A stretch of DNA of 64,000 nt, from assembly GCA_963827705.1 (NCBI GenBank), contig CAWHBN010000013.1, positions 310,001 to 374,000 on the forward strand, written 5' to 3'. Under the pieces are notes generated by a model, which made no database searches, was not told the origin of the DNA, and saw only the letters and a program-made list of their open reading frames with translations. This DNA is from JACDAN01 sp963827705 (GTDB lineage: Bacteria; Actinomycetota; Thermoleophilia; Gaiellales; Gaiellaceae). Below are positions 16,552-24,111 of this stretch, in pieces; position 1 is the first letter of the stretch, and every line of letters begins with the position of its first letter. Made by a program: the position numbers and the translations under genes.

Positions 16552-17793
16552 GTGACGTACATCATCGCCGAGCCCTGCATCGACATCAAAGACCTCTCGT
16601 GCGTGGACGTGTGCCCCGTCGACTGCATCCACGAGTTCGAGCGGATCCTGATCATCGATCCAGAGGAGTGCATCGACTGCTTCGCTCCGACGGAGCAGCT
16701 GGTGACCTCGTACGGGATCCGAACGTTCGCCGAGCTGGAGAACCACGCCGTGCGAGTCCTGACCGACGACGGCTTCAAGCCCGCCCTCGTCAAGCGGTTT
16801 CGCCGGAAGCCGCTCGTGAAGCTCGAGCTGGCGCCGGCGTTCGAGGAGCGTGACCGCTATGGCGGGACGCGGCTCACGACCCGCAACATCTCGAGATTCC
16901 GCCGCTCGATCTGGGCGACTCCGACGCATTCGTGGCTGCTCGCGGACGGCGAGCGCACCGACTCGCTCGAAACGGGTCAGTTCGTGCCTTCGATGCGCGC
17001 TCAGCCCCGTCGCGAGGGCGAGACGTATCGCCTCGGCGTCCTGCATGGACTCGTCTTCGGCGACGGAAGCTGGAACAAGCAAGAGATTCGTTCTGGGGAG
17101 CACCTCCACTACGTCCAGCTCTACGGAGACCGCGTGGCGAGATTCCGCGACTTCTTCGACCAGGTCAACTTCTCACGCTGCCTCGACGTTCACCCCGGCT
17201 ACGTGGGCACCGGCGTCGTGCGCTCGTCGGCGAATCTGAAGCGGCTCTTGCCCGAGACGGCCGACACCGAGTACATCACCGGCTTCGTGGATGGATGGAT
17301 TGCCGCTGACGGCGATCCTGTCAAGGCCGGTTCGTGGCGCCTCCGCTCGACGGAGCACGAGGCACTCGCCTGGCTCGAGCAAGCGGCGGTGATCGCTGGG
17401 TACGTCGCCGTCGGCTCAGGCGAGGAAGCCAGCCGCGAAACGAACTTCGGCGTGCGCAGCCGGCCGATCCGCTGGCTCTACCTGGCCACGCGCGAGGTCT
17501 CCTGGCGGGTGATGAGCGTCGAGCCGCATGAGGCAGACGAGGCCGAGACGTTCTGCGCGGTCGTCCCCGGCAAGCATGCGTTCACGCTCGCTGGCGGTGT
17601 CTACACGAAAAATTGCGGTGCGTGCGAGCCCGAGTGTCCGGTCGAGGCGATTTTCCCCGAGGACGCGCTGCCCGACAAATGGGAGCCGTTCGTGAAGATC
17701 AACTACGCCTACGGTGAAGGCGCGGACGTCGTGAACAACCTCACGAACGAGTACGCCACGGAGCACAACGTCCAGAACCCGCCGCTCGAATAG
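16552..17793 (+). CDS. fdxA: 7Fe-type ferredoxin interrupted by an intein
   Basis: A 413-residue precursor. Residues 1-42 and 355-413 together form a 101-residue FdxA-like ferredoxin (MTYIIAEPCIDIKDLSC...CPVDCIHEF...PEECID / CGACEPECPVEAIFPED). Residues 43-354 are a 312-residue intein. The junction falls just before a cluster-ligand cysteine: the intein starts with its own Cys43 and ends Asn354, and the +1 residue Cys355 is the second cysteine of the CxxCxxC motif. The ferredoxin therefore cannot bind its second Fe-S cluster until the intein is spliced out. Known FdxA proteins carry electrons between oxidoreductases. The frame is intact. Confidence 0.92.
   Translation: MTYIIAEPCIDIKDLSCVDVCPVDCIHEFERILIIDPEECIDCFAPTEQLVTSYGIRTFAELENHAVRVLTDDGFKPALVKRFRRKPLVKLELAPAFEERDRYGGTRLTTRNISRFRRSIWATPTHSWLLADGERTDSLETGQFVPSMRAQPRREGETYRLGVLHGLVFGDGSWNKQEIRSGEHLHYVQLYGDRVARFRDFFDQVNFSRCLDVHPGYVGTGVVRSSANLKRLLPETADTEYITGFVDGWIAADGDPVKAGSWRLRSTEHEALAWLEQAAVIAGYVAVGSGEEASRETNFGVRSRPIRWLYLATREVSWRVMSVEPHEADEAETFCAVVPGKHAFTLAGGVYTKNCGACEPECPVEAIFPEDALPDKWEPFVKINYAYGEGADVVNNLTNEYATEHNVQNPPLE
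16678..17613 (+). mobile_element. Intein with LAGLIDADG-type homing endonuclease domain
   Basis: Splicing blocks in order: Cys43 with CFAPTEQLVTS (block A); TPTHSW with Thr123 and His126 (block B); endonuclease helices LHGLVFGDGSW (Asp171) and ITGFVDGWIAADG (Asp247); and the C-terminal block HAFTLAGGVYTKN with His342 and Asn354, followed by Cys355. The penultimate residue is Lys, where most inteins have His. Both catalytic aspartates of the endonuclease are present, so the element may still be able to home. Positions are precursor numbering. Confidence 0.9.
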
Positions 17794-17818
17794 CGTTAGC
17801 GCGTTCGTAGACGGGGTA

Positions 17819-17838
17819 GGCCTCCGAAAAAGGAGGTC
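17819..17838 (+). promoter_or_regulatory. Hairpin that would sequester the Shine-Dalgarno of the next gene
   Basis: GGCCTCC (17819-17825) can pair with GGAGGTC (17832-17838, one G-U pair) around the loop GAAAAA. The 3' arm is the Shine-Dalgarno sequence of ATG 17842. Translational control is an inference. Confidence 0.35.
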
Positions 17839-17841
17839 TGT

Positions 17842-18177
17842 ATGCCCCAGGAAGCATGGAGCAACAAGCGCGAACGGCAGTACGAGCACATCAAGGACAG
17901 CGCCGAGGACCGCGGCGCCTCGACCAAGAGAGCGAAGGAGATCGCGGCTCGCACCGTCAACAAGGAGCGCGCCCGATCCGGCGAGGCTCGCACGTCGTCG
18001 AGCACGTCTCGGCAGGACATGTTGTCCGGCCGCCGCGGCGGTCAGCGCTCCGGCACGAACCGGCCGAAAGGCCGCACGAAGGAGCAGCTCTACAACGAGG
18101 CCAAGCGGATGGGCATCGACGGCCGCTCCAAGATGACGAAGCAGCAGCTGCAGCGGGCGGTCGATCGCAGGAAGTGA
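17842..18177 (+). CDS. Small basic protein with Rho-N/SAP-like C-terminus
   Basis: A 111-residue, highly charged protein. The N-terminal half (SNKRERQYEHIKDSAEDRG; KEIAARTVNKERARSGEA) matches a widespread actinobacterial family often annotated as plasmid-stabilisation-like. The last 40 residues (RTKEQLYNEAKRMGIDGRSKMTKQQLQRAV) look like a Rho-N/SAP-type nucleic-acid-binding helix pair. GGAGG ends 5 bases before the ATG. DNA or RNA binding is likely, but the function is unknown. Confidence 0.75.
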   Translation: MPQEAWSNKRERQYEHIKDSAEDRGASTKRAKEIAARTVNKERARSGEARTSSSTSRQDMLSGRRGGQRSGTNRPKGRTKEQLYNEAKRMGIDGRSKMTKQQLQRAVDRRK

Positions 18178-18206
18178 TCGGCTCCCGCAAGTCGCACGGC
18201 GCTGGC

Positions 18207-18212
18207 TATATT
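18207..18212 (+). promoter_or_regulatory. -10 box TATATT
   Basis: TATATT ends 9 bases before GTG 18222. Confidence 0.55.
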
Positions 18213-18221
18213 GGCCGCGCC

Positions 18222-18920
18222 GTGCGACCGAAGACCCTCGACCACGTCGCATACTGGCTCGCCGACCGGGACCGCGTCGCCGACTTCGTCACGACGCATC
18301 TCGGCATGCACGTGATCGAGCGGACCGACAAGTTCACGCTCGTCGGCTCGGATGCCCGCAAGGGGAAGCTGACGCTCTTCGAGGCCGAGGCGCCACGCGA
18401 GCGCGGCGCGCTCAAGCACGTTGCGCTGCGCGTGAACGACCTGGATGCGGCGATCAATGAGCTGCCGGACAGCGTGGTGGTCGAGCGGACGAACGGCTCC
18501 GCGCTCTTCGATCTCGGCGACGGCGTGAACCTCGGGCTCGTCGAGGCGCCGACCGAGACGGAGTACGACCTCGACCACGTCGCGCTCTTCTCCGCAGACC
18601 CGGAGGCGACGGCGCAGCGATACCGCGACTACGGGTTCGACGTCGCGGAGCCCGGAGCCGGAGGCACGCCGCGCGTCCAGGTCGCCGGCGCCTTCGTCGA
18701 GTTCCACGAGGGGGAGCCGGGAGACCCGGAGGCGCCTCTGCTCAATCACCTGGCGGTGCTCGTCGACTCGGCGGAAGACCACCAGAAGGCGGCCGAGGGC
18801 CTCGACATCGAGGTGCAGGACTTCGTGGACGCCCCGAACACGCTCGCGGTGTTCGTCTGGCTCCCGGAGCGCGTCCGGCTCGAGTACGTCGAGCACAAGC
18901 CGACGTTCGCGCTCCAATAG
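18222..18920 (+). CDS. VOC (glyoxalase/bleomycin resistance) family protein
   Basis: A 232-residue protein with two to three beta-alpha-beta-beta-beta VOC modules: LDHVAYWLADRDRVADFVTTHLG (residues about 5-27), LDHVALFSADPEATAQRYRDYGF (about 112) and LNHLAVLVDS (about 170). Such proteins bind a divalent metal and act as dioxygenases, glyoxalases or binding proteins; the substrate cannot be inferred. The start is set by GTG 18222 and the TATATT box upstream. Confidence 0.75.
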   Translation: MRPKTLDHVAYWLADRDRVADFVTTHLGMHVIERTDKFTLVGSDARKGKLTLFEAEAPRERGALKHVALRVNDLDAAINELPDSVVVERTNGSALFDLGDGVNLGLVEAPTETEYDLDHVALFSADPEATAQRYRDYGFDVAEPGAGGTPRVQVAGAFVEFHEGEPGDPEAPLLNHLAVLVDSAEDHQKAAEGLDIEVQDFVDAPNTLAVFVWLPERVRLEYVEHKPTFALQ

Positions 18921-19929
18921 CGCTCAACATCGCCGGAGCCGGGATGGCCGGCCTCGTGGCGGCCGCCAGGGCGCGCGAGCTCGGCGCCGAGCCTGCCGTC
19001 TACGAGAAGGGAACGCGCGCGGGCGGCTCGATGCTGCTCTCGAGCGGCTTCGCCTGGCGCTATCGGTCGTGGGAGGTCTTCCGCGATCAATGCCCGGGCG
19101 GAGATCCGACCCTCCAGCGGCTGGTCCTGGAGCGGTTCGACGACGCGCTCGACTGGCTCGAGGCGCAGGGAGTGGAGCTGCTCACGCGGGAGACCGGCAA
19201 CCCCTTGACGGTCGGTGCCCGGTTCGACCCGCGACAACTCGTCGACACGCTCGCGAAGGACGTCCGTCTCGGCGAGACGACGGATGACCCGACGATCCTC
19301 GCGACCGGCGGCTTCCCCGTTCGGCTCGCCCGCGAACGCGGGTTGCTGCTGCGCGCGAATCCCTGGAGCGAGGGCGATGGGCTCGATCTCGCTCGCTCTC
19401 GGGGCGCAGAGACGGCCGGAGACCTCGACGAGTTCTACGGCCGCGTGATGGCCGGCGGTGGAAGAGGTCACGGAGAGGACTTCGTCCGTCTCGGCCAGCT
19501 GTACGGCGAAGTTCGCGTCGGTCACTGCGACGACGGCTCCGAACGGTTCGTCGGGCAAGCCGGAGCTGGTCGGAGATCGACGTCGCACAGCAGGTCGCAC
19601 GCTGGCCGGGCGGCCGCGCCTGGTTCAGCCGTCGATCGATCCGCCCTGGAGGAGCGTGTTCGCGACCGAACGGTGGGGGAGATGGTCGAGGCGGCGCGTG
19701 AAGCGGGCGCACGGGTCGAGGAGGATGACCGCCGTGTTCGCGTCCTCGTCCGGGCCGGGGTGACGCAGACGCTCGGCGGCGATCCAGTGTCGACGACAAG
19801 GCCCGAGCAGCAGACGGGCTCTACGCGGCTGGTGCCGACGTCGGAGGGATCTCGACTGGCGGCTGGTCGAGCGGGCTCGCATCCGCCCTCGTCCTCGGCC
19901 TGGTCGCCGCCGAGTCGGCGCTCGGCTAG
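18917..19929 (+). pseudogene. Decayed FAD-binding oxidoreductase (fumarate reductase/succinate dehydrogenase flavoprotein-like)
   Basis: The N-terminal FAD-binding motif is intact (LNIAGAGMAGLVAAARARELGAEPAVYEKG), and the frame continues to about 19450. After that, conserved pieces occur in different frames: DFVRLGQLYG, then WSEIDVAQQVARWPGGRAWF (about 19570-19630), then DRSALEERVRDRTVGEMVEAAREAG, then GLYAAGADVGGISTGGWSSGLASA up to a TAG at 19927. At least four frame changes are needed, so no full protein can be made as read. There is no ATG/GTG/TTG at the start either. It is a pseudogene or an error-rich assembly patch. Confidence 0.75.
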
Positions 19930-20126
19930 CCCGGCAAAGGTTGGAGATAGGCGACCCGGCGGTCGTCGCCGGGGAGGGGCGACGGTGCCAGGCGATTGAC
20001 CTCCTGGCGGCCACCCTCGTCGAGCTCGACGACGCTGCCTACCGACGGCAGCTCGCCGTCCCGCTCGTGCAGCTCGTACCCGGTCGTCTTCCAGACGAAG
20101 AGCAGGTGTTTCTCCGGGGTCGCCAT
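19926..20126 (-). CDS. Small conserved hypothetical protein
   Basis: A 66-residue protein (MATPEKHLLFVWKTTGYELHERDGELPSVG...) ending in RRVAYLQPLPG. It looks like a small beta-rich protein; the family function is unknown to me. Its TAG stop shares the CTAG tetramer with the stop of the convergent flavoprotein remnant. TAGAGT on the minus strand lies 9 bases before its ATG. Confidence 0.65.
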   Translation of the reverse strand: MATPEKHLLFVWKTTGYELHERDGELPSVGSVVELDEGGRQEVNRLAPSPLPGDDRRVAYLQPLPG

Positions 20127-20135
20127 GCGGGCCCG

Positions 20136-20141
20136 ACTCTA
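20136..20141 (-). promoter_or_regulatory. -10 box TAGAGT (minus strand)
   Basis: Ends 9 bases before the ATG whose first base is 20126; it overlaps the 3' end of the histidine kinase gene. Confidence 0.45.
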
Positions 20142-20969
20142 ACCGCGGGCCGTGTAAGGCGGCAGCGTGATGCGCACCGCCGTGCCGCCCTCGTCCGAGC
20201 TGCGGTCGACGTCAACGGTGCCGCCGAGCGTCCGCGCCCGCTCGGCCAGCGCCTCGAAGACCAGGCGCCGGCGCTCGCCCGAGCCGTCGTCGGTGATCAG
20301 CGTCTCGACCGACCCTCCATCGACCTCGCCGATGTTCACGGAGATGCGGGTCGGCGGCCCCCGCCGCAGGGCGGCGTCGAGGGACTCGCGGATGATCTGG
20401 TAGAGCACGATCTGGGCCCGGCTCGCCAGCGCGTCGGCGGCGTCGACGTCGAGGTCCACGACGACTCCCTGCGAAAACTCGACCTGGTCGGCGAGCGCCT
20501 GCACGGCGGGCCCGAAGCCCTGATCGCGAAGGACGACCGGCTCGAGAGCAAACGAGAGGTCGCGCAGCTCGCGGATCGTCTCCCGCTGGCGGCTGACCGC
20601 CCTGGCGAGGATCTCCTTCGCGTCGTCGACGCGGCCACGGTCGATCGCGTCGACCACGCCGTCGAGCATCAGGGCGATGCCGGACATGGACTGCACGGGC
20701 ACGTCGTGGAGGAACAGCGCGAGCCGACGGCGCTCGTCCTGCTCGGCTGCGATCAGCTGATCCGCATGTCGTGACCGCTCGGCCTCCTCCTGCCGGGTTC
20801 GAAGGAGGGTGACCGCGAGCGCCGCAGCGGCGAGGACGGCGACGCCGAAGCCGCCGTAGGCCAGCCAGTCCGCTCCCGCCGCGGCACCGGCCAGCGCGAG
20901 GAGCACGGCGGCCGCGACGACGCCAACGAGAACCGCCGCTCTAGTCGATGATCGCTTCGCGAAGCGCAA
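20139..20969 (-). CDS. NarL-type sensor histidine kinase (HisKA_3)
   Basis: A 276-residue kinase. Two hydrophobic segments at the N-terminus (about 12-32 and 35-56) anchor it without a large sensor domain. The dimerisation helix carries the phosphoacceptor His88 in RRRLALFLHDVPVQ, and the HATPase region follows (LYQIIRESLDAAL; ITDDGSG; ALAERARTLGGTVDV). It lies downstream of its response regulator with a 29-base overlap and a TTG start, so the two are co-expressed. Confidence 0.88.
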   Translation of the reverse strand: MRFAKRSSTRAAVLVGVVAAAVLLALAGAAAGADWLAYGGFGVAVLAAAALAVTLLRTRQEEAERSRHADQLIAAEQDERRRLALFLHDVPVQSMSGIALMLDGVVDAIDRGRVDDAKEILARAVSRQRETIRELRDLSFALEPVVLRDQGFGPAVQALADQVEFSQGVVVDLDVDAADALASRAQIVLYQIIRESLDAALRRGPPTRISVNIGEVDGGSVETLITDDGSGERRRLVFEALAERARTLGGTVDVDRSSDEGGTAVRITLPPYTARG

Positions 20970-21585
20970 TCGCCACCGCGTGCGTCCGCGTGTCCGCCTC
21001 GAGCTTCGTGAGGATGTGGCGCACGTGGCTCTTCACCGTCTCCTGGCTGATGAAGAGCCGGGCGGCCACGTCTGCGTTCGACATGCCGTCGGCCAGGAGC
21101 TGGAGGATCTCCCGCTCGCGGCCCGTCAGCATGTCGTCCCCCTTGCCCGGCAGGAAGGCGGGCATCAGCGCCGGGTCGACGTAGCCGTCGCCGGCCGAGA
21201 CCTTCTCGATCGCTTTCACGAGGTTCGCGTGCGGGGCCTCTTTGAGGATGTAGCCCTTCGCGCCGGACTCGAGGCCGCGGCTGAGCAGGCTGCGCTCGCT
21301 GTAGGCGGTGAAGATCAGGACGGCGGTCTCCGGCACGCGCTCGGTGAGCTGCTTCGTCGCCTCCAGGCCGTCCATGCCCGGCATGCGCACGTCCATGATC
21401 ACGACGTGGGGCTTGCGCCGCTCGGCCAGGGAGACCGCGGATGCACCGTCCGACGCCTCGCCGATGACGCGGATGTGGGGCGCGCGCGACAGCGACAGGC
21501 GCAGCCCTTCGCGGACGACCTCATGGTCGTCGACGATCAGGCAGGTGATCTCGGGACGGCCGTCGTCGCTTTGCTCGTCAGCCAC
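20941..21585 (-). CDS. LuxR/NarL-family response regulator
   Basis: A 214-residue regulator. The receiver domain (about 12-130) has the acidic pair in CLIVDDHEVVREGL, phosphoacceptor Asp65 in VVIMDVRMPGMDG and a conserved Lys in GYILKEAP. The C-terminal LuxR-type helix-turn-helix (about 148-205) reads LTGREREILQLLADGMSNADVAARLFISQETVKSHVRHILTKL. It is the first gene of a two-gene operon with the kinase. Confidence 0.92.
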   Translation of the reverse strand: MADEQSDDGRPEITCLIVDDHEVVREGLRLSLSRAPHIRVIGEASDGASAVSLAERRKPHVVIMDVRMPGMDGLEATKQLTERVPETAVLIFTAYSERSLLSRGLESGAKGYILKEAPHANLVKAIEKVSAGDGYVDPALMPAFLPGKGDDMLTGREREILQLLADGMSNADVAARLFISQETVKSHVRHILTKLEADTRTHAVAIALREAIID

Positions 21586-21594
21586 GGGCGTGGA

Positions 21595-21600
21595 ATTCTA
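21595..21600 (-). promoter_or_regulatory. -10 box TAGAAT for the two-component operon (minus strand)
   Basis: TAGAAT on the minus strand ends 9 bases before GTG 21585. The remaining intergenic stretch to 21795 (about 200 bases) holds nothing else I can identify. Confidence 0.5.
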
Positions 21601-21795
21601 GGCAGCGAGCAGGAAGTCCTGTTAGACCCCGCGCCGGAAATGAGCGCTGAGCCCCCTCCGCACCCTGGGCCGCCCCAGGCCGCGTCCTCGGCCGCGCCCA
21701 TGTCGATCGACATGAACGCGGCCTGCGTCCTTCCCTGGAACGACCCAGCGCACGGATGAGACGAGCCACATTCCCGGCGCGGGGTCACCGCCGCC

Positions 21796-22696
21796 CTAAA
21801 CGGCAAGGCTCAGCTGCTCGTCGTGCTGCGTCCCGTCCAGGCGAACGCGGCGCCGGTCACGCACGCCGAGCTCCCTCGCGAGGGCACCGACTTGCTCGCG
21901 CACGGGCTTGGTCTCGGAGCTCGGCAGGTAGGCCCGTCCGCCAGGGTAGAGCTCCAGGTAGTGACGGCACCTGCTCGGGGAAATCCTCCGCCAGATGCTC
22001 CAGGAAGTGCTCCCTCGTGCCGGCCCTGAGGTTGAGGAGGTTCGTCCAGATGCCCGTCGCTCCGGCCTCGCGCGCCGCCTTGACGACCTCGCGGAGCTGC
22101 TCCGGCCGGTCCGAGATCCCGGGCAGGATCGGCGCCATACCGACGCCGACCTTGATCCCTGCGTCGACGAGCTCCTTCAGCGCGCGAAGCCGCTGGCGCG
22201 GATGGGCCGTGCTCGGCTCCGTCTTTCGCCAGACCTCCTCGTCGAGCGTCGGGATCGAGAACGTGATCGCGACCTTGGCTCGCTTTGCCGCTTCGGTGAG
22301 GACGTCGACGTCGCGCACGATCATCGGCCCGCGCGTAATCAGCTGGAACGGATTCGAGAATTCGCCGAGCGCCTGCAGGCAGCCTCGCGTCAGGCGATAG
22401 CGCCCCTCGGCGGGCTGGTAGGGGTCGGTCGCGGCCCCGATCGCCACGGACTCCCCCTCCCAGGACGGACGAGACAACTCTCGCCGAAGCACCTCGGCGA
22501 TGTTGACCTTCACGCGGATCGAGGTGCCGTAGCGATCGTCGGCCGGCCTGTCCGCCCGCCGCTCGAACGCCCGGACGTAGCAGAACGTGCAGCGGTGCAC
22601 GCAGCCCATGTACGGGTTCAGCGACCAGGAGAACGCCATGCCCTTGACCCGGTTCAGCGCGCTCCGGCAGGGCTCCTCGCGGTACTCCACGCCCAT
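21796..22696 (-). pseudogene. SPL-like radical SAM protein (frameshifted near the C-terminus)
   Basis: A radical SAM enzyme of the spore-photoproduct-lyase-like / Rv2578c type. The cluster motif CVHRCTFCYVRAFERR and the blocks GAATDPYQPAEG and ITFSIPTLDEEVW are intact. Around 21961-21971 the frame changes by one base: the expected tail (HYLELYPGGRAYLPSSE...EQLSLAV) continues in another frame to a TAG at 21796. As read, the protein runs instead to 21857 with a wrong tail. The start is ATG 22696, preceded by TACACT 6 bases upstream. The substrate is unknown. Confidence 0.75.
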
Positions 22697-22702
22697 GCCG
22701 GG

Positions 22703-22708
22703 AGTGTA
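22703..22708 (-). promoter_or_regulatory. -10 box TACACT for the radical SAM gene (minus strand)
   Basis: Ends 6 bases before ATG 22696, and argues against the GTG 18 bases further upstream. Confidence 0.5.
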
Positions 22709-22751
22709 GAACACACGTTCGTTCCCCGGCGGTTCCGTCCGCCTCGTTCCT

Positions 22752-22757
22752 ATAATC
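22752..22757 (+). promoter_or_regulatory. -10 box TATAAT for the CorC-type gene
   Basis: A consensus TATAAT, 58 bases before ATG 22816, leaving a 5' leader of about 50 bases. Confidence 0.55.
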
Positions 22758-22815
22758 CGAAGACTTCCTTGGACGACGACCGACCGCCTAGTACTCAGGC
22801 CCCGGAGAGCGGGGC

Positions 22816-24111
22816 ATGAGCGATCTCCTCCGAATCATCGTGGTTCTCCTGCTCGTGCTGGGGAACGCGATCTTCGTCGCCGCCGAGTACGCGCTCGTGA
22901 CAGCGCGTCGTACGCGCCTGCAGGAGCTCGCCGAGCAGGGCAGCCACGGCGCGCGCCACGCCCTCGCGCTCATGGACACGCCCGTCCGCTTCATCAGCAC
23001 GGTGCAGGTCGGGATCACGGTCGCAGGCATCGCCATGGGCGCGATCGGCCAGCCGCTCGTCCAGGACTGGTTCGGCTTCGTCCAGTCCGACACGGTTGCG
23101 TTCCTGATCGCCTTCTTCTTCCTGACGTACCTCAGCGTCTCTCTCGGCGAGCTCGTGCCGAAGTCGATCGCGCTCCAGCGCGCGGAGCGGCTCGCGATCG
23201 CGCTGGCCTGGCCGATCGACATCCTCGGCCGCATCGCGCACCCATTGGTCTGGCTGCTCCAAACCTCGTCGAACGCCGTCGTGCGCCTCTTTGGTATCCA
23301 GCCTGCACCCGCCGGCGTGGTGGTGCAGACCCGCGAGGACGTCAGAGCATTCGTCGCCGAGGCGAGCGAGAGCGGCGTGGTCGAAGGTGTCGAGCAGGAG
23401 GTGCTCTACGCCGCCTTCAAGTTCGCGGAGAAGGAAGTGCACGACGTGATGGTCCACAAGCCCGAGGTGGTCGCGATCTCGGTCGAATTGCCGCCTCGCG
23501 AATGTCTCGCGGCCGTCGTTAACTCGCCGTACACGCGCTACCCCGCGTACCGGGCGTCGCTCGACCAGATCGACGGGATCCTCCACGTCCGCGATCTCTT
23601 CTCGGCGCTGTACGAGAAGGGCATCGACAACGTCGTCATCGCCGACCTGCTCAGGAAGCCGCACATCGTCCCCGAGACCAAGGATCTCGCCGCGCTCCTC
23701 GCCGAGTTCCGCTCGCAGAACCAGCACATGGCGATCGTCGTCGACGAGTACGGCTCGATGCAGGGGATCGTCACCCTGGAGGATGTCCTCGAGGAGATCG
23801 TCGGCGAGATCGAGGACGAGTACGACCTTCCGGACGAGTCCCTGGAGCGTCTCGATGACAGCACGATCCGCGTCGACGGCACGTTCCCGATCGACGACTT
23901 CAACGAGCGGTTCAAGGTCGCGATGCCGGATGACGACTACCACACGCTTGCGGGCTTCGTCTTCGGCCAACTAGGACGTGCGCCCGAGGCCGGGGATGAG
24001 GTGTCGTGGAACGGGCTCAAGTTCGACGTGATCGAGGTGGAGGGCACTCGCATCGAGAAGCTCCAGGTGAAGTTCCTTCCCGAGGAGGAGCCCTCGCCGG
24101 AGGCCGCCTGA
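22816..24111 (+). CDS. CNNM/CorC-HlyC family membrane transporter-like protein
   Basis: A 431-residue protein. Residues 1 to about 185 are the DUF21/CNNM membrane domain with four hydrophobic segments (opening LLRIIVVLLLVLGNAIFVAAEYALV, and LSVSLGELVPKSIALQRAERLA). Two CBS domains follow (about 205-330, with HMAIVVDEYGSMQGIVTLEDVLEEIVGEIEDEYD), then a CorC_HlyC domain (about 345-425). Family members are implicated in magnesium efflux or resistance. The gene overlaps recG as CTGA. Confidence 0.88.
   Translation: MSDLLRIIVVLLLVLGNAIFVAAEYALVTARRTRLQELAEQGSHGARHALALMDTPVRFISTVQVGITVAGIAMGAIGQPLVQDWFGFVQSDTVAFLIAFFFLTYLSVSLGELVPKSIALQRAERLAIALAWPIDILGRIAHPLVWLLQTSSNAVVRLFGIQPAPAGVVVQTREDVRAFVAEASESGVVEGVEQEVLYAAFKFAEKEVHDVMVHKPEVVAISVELPPRECLAAVVNSPYTRYPAYRASLDQIDGILHVRDLFSALYEKGIDNVVIADLLRKPHIVPETKDLAALLAEFRSQNQHMAIVVDEYGSMQGIVTLEDVLEEIVGEIEDEYDLPDESLERLDDSTIRVDGTFPIDDFNERFKVAMPDDDYHTLAGFVFGQLGRAPEAGDEVSWNGLKFDVIEVEGTRIEKLQVKFLPEEEPSPEAA

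Noticed and set aside
21537..21806. 89-codon minus-strand frame between the response regulator and the radical SAM gene
   Set aside because: No motifs, overlaps the response regulator start and its -10 box, and reads as low-complexity intergenic sequence.
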